Shown here one piece after another: positions 6,142 to 6,216 of a stretch of DNA of 6,216 nucleotides. The DNA is from an uncultured Bacilli bacterium (lineage in GTDB: Bacteria; Bacillota_I; Bacilli_A; RF39; UBA660). The position numbers and the translations under genes are program-made. The notes under the pieces were generated by a model. It saw only the letters and a list, made by a program, of their open reading frames with translations. It ran no database searches and was not told where the DNA came from. Within the stretch, counting starts at the first letter, position 1; the number at the start of each line of letters is the position of its first letter. Location: the NCBI GenBank assembly GCA_944363995.1, contig CALVVV010000064.1, positions 1-6,216 on the forward strand, written 5' to 3'.

Positions 6142-6216
6142 TTAATTTTAAATTTATAATATCCAACAATTTCAAAAATAAAATAACATATAAAGTATCT
6201 AATAAGAAAGTTTATA
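6142..6216. other. Right-edge stretch without a recognisable gene
   Basis: These 75 bases are extremely AT-rich. On the minus strand one frame reads as a hydrophobic string ending in FEIVGYYKFKINS before TAG, adjoining the regulator fragment in another frame. It could be the remains of the missing upstream part or chance. I see no RNA gene or promoter that I would support. Confidence 0.3.

Noticed and set aside
1..6216. Mycoplasma-type code with TGA as Trp
   Set aside because: Trp positions in conserved ValRS motifs, such as the paired Trp in RQLWWGHQIP, are TGG, and none of the gene breaks is explained by reading TGA through. The absence of TGA stops here rests on only a handful of genes.
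1..6216. tRNA, rRNA, CRISPR array or T-box leader
   Set aside because: No repeated spacer units, no cloverleaf-like GC-rich segment and no T-box motif are seen. The region before valS, where a T-box would be expected, is replaced by the regulator fragment.

Overview
This is a very AT-rich window (most third codon positions and nearly all intergenic DNA are A or T). Every recognisable gene lies on the minus strand, so transcription runs from high to low coordinates. The codes seen are standard: Trp is TGG throughout, and all complete genes stop with TAA or TAG. The low GC, the strong Shine-Dalgarno sites (TAAGGTGGTGA), the class III pilin signal peptides and the YfhO protein suggest a low-GC Bacillota, probably an uncultured gut Bacilli/Mollicutes-like lineage (RF39-type). 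That placement is inference from style, not from a marker gene.

Layout in the direction of transcription. (1) 6141-5518 is the C-terminal part of an AlbA/Schlafen-type regulator: a GHKL-like ATP-binding segment followed by a winged helix. Its N-terminal domain is missing and its reading frame opens only just after an in-frame stop. (2) 5445-3727 is the C-terminal two thirds of valyl-tRNA synthetase. It begins abruptly inside the CP1 editing domain, lacks the HIGH half of the active site, and carries changes at positions normally conserved. It reads as a pseudogene or rearrangement remnant. The 72 bases between these two fragments may hold a more decayed piece of valS. (3) 3673-3284 and 3186-2782 encode two small type IV pilin-like proteins. 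Their first 40 residues are identical and their C-terminal parts differ. (4) 2725-359 encodes a 788-residue YfhO-family multi-pass membrane protein, a probable GT-C glycosyltransferase. (5) 195-1 is the start of a coiled-coil protein cut by the window edge, possibly a transposase N-terminus.

The transcription signals are unusually readable. Pilin 2 ends in an intrinsic terminator whose stem includes its own stop codon. Pilin 1 then has a near-consensus promoter (TTGACT, 17 nt, TATAAT) whose spacer contains a 10-base poly-A tract. Pilin 1 ends in a second hairpin terminator lying only 5 bases before the yfhO ribosome binding site. A third, wobble-paired terminator closes yfhO before the left-edge gene.

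The most interesting signal is the homopolymer in the pilin promoter spacer. That arrangement is known to drive phase variation of surface proteins in mycoplasmas, and here it sits before one of two near-duplicate surface pilins. A pilin pair beside an extracytoplasmic glycosyltransferase suggests a cell-surface locus, but the link between them is only positional. The right third looks like rearranged, decaying DNA or possibly an assembly junction.
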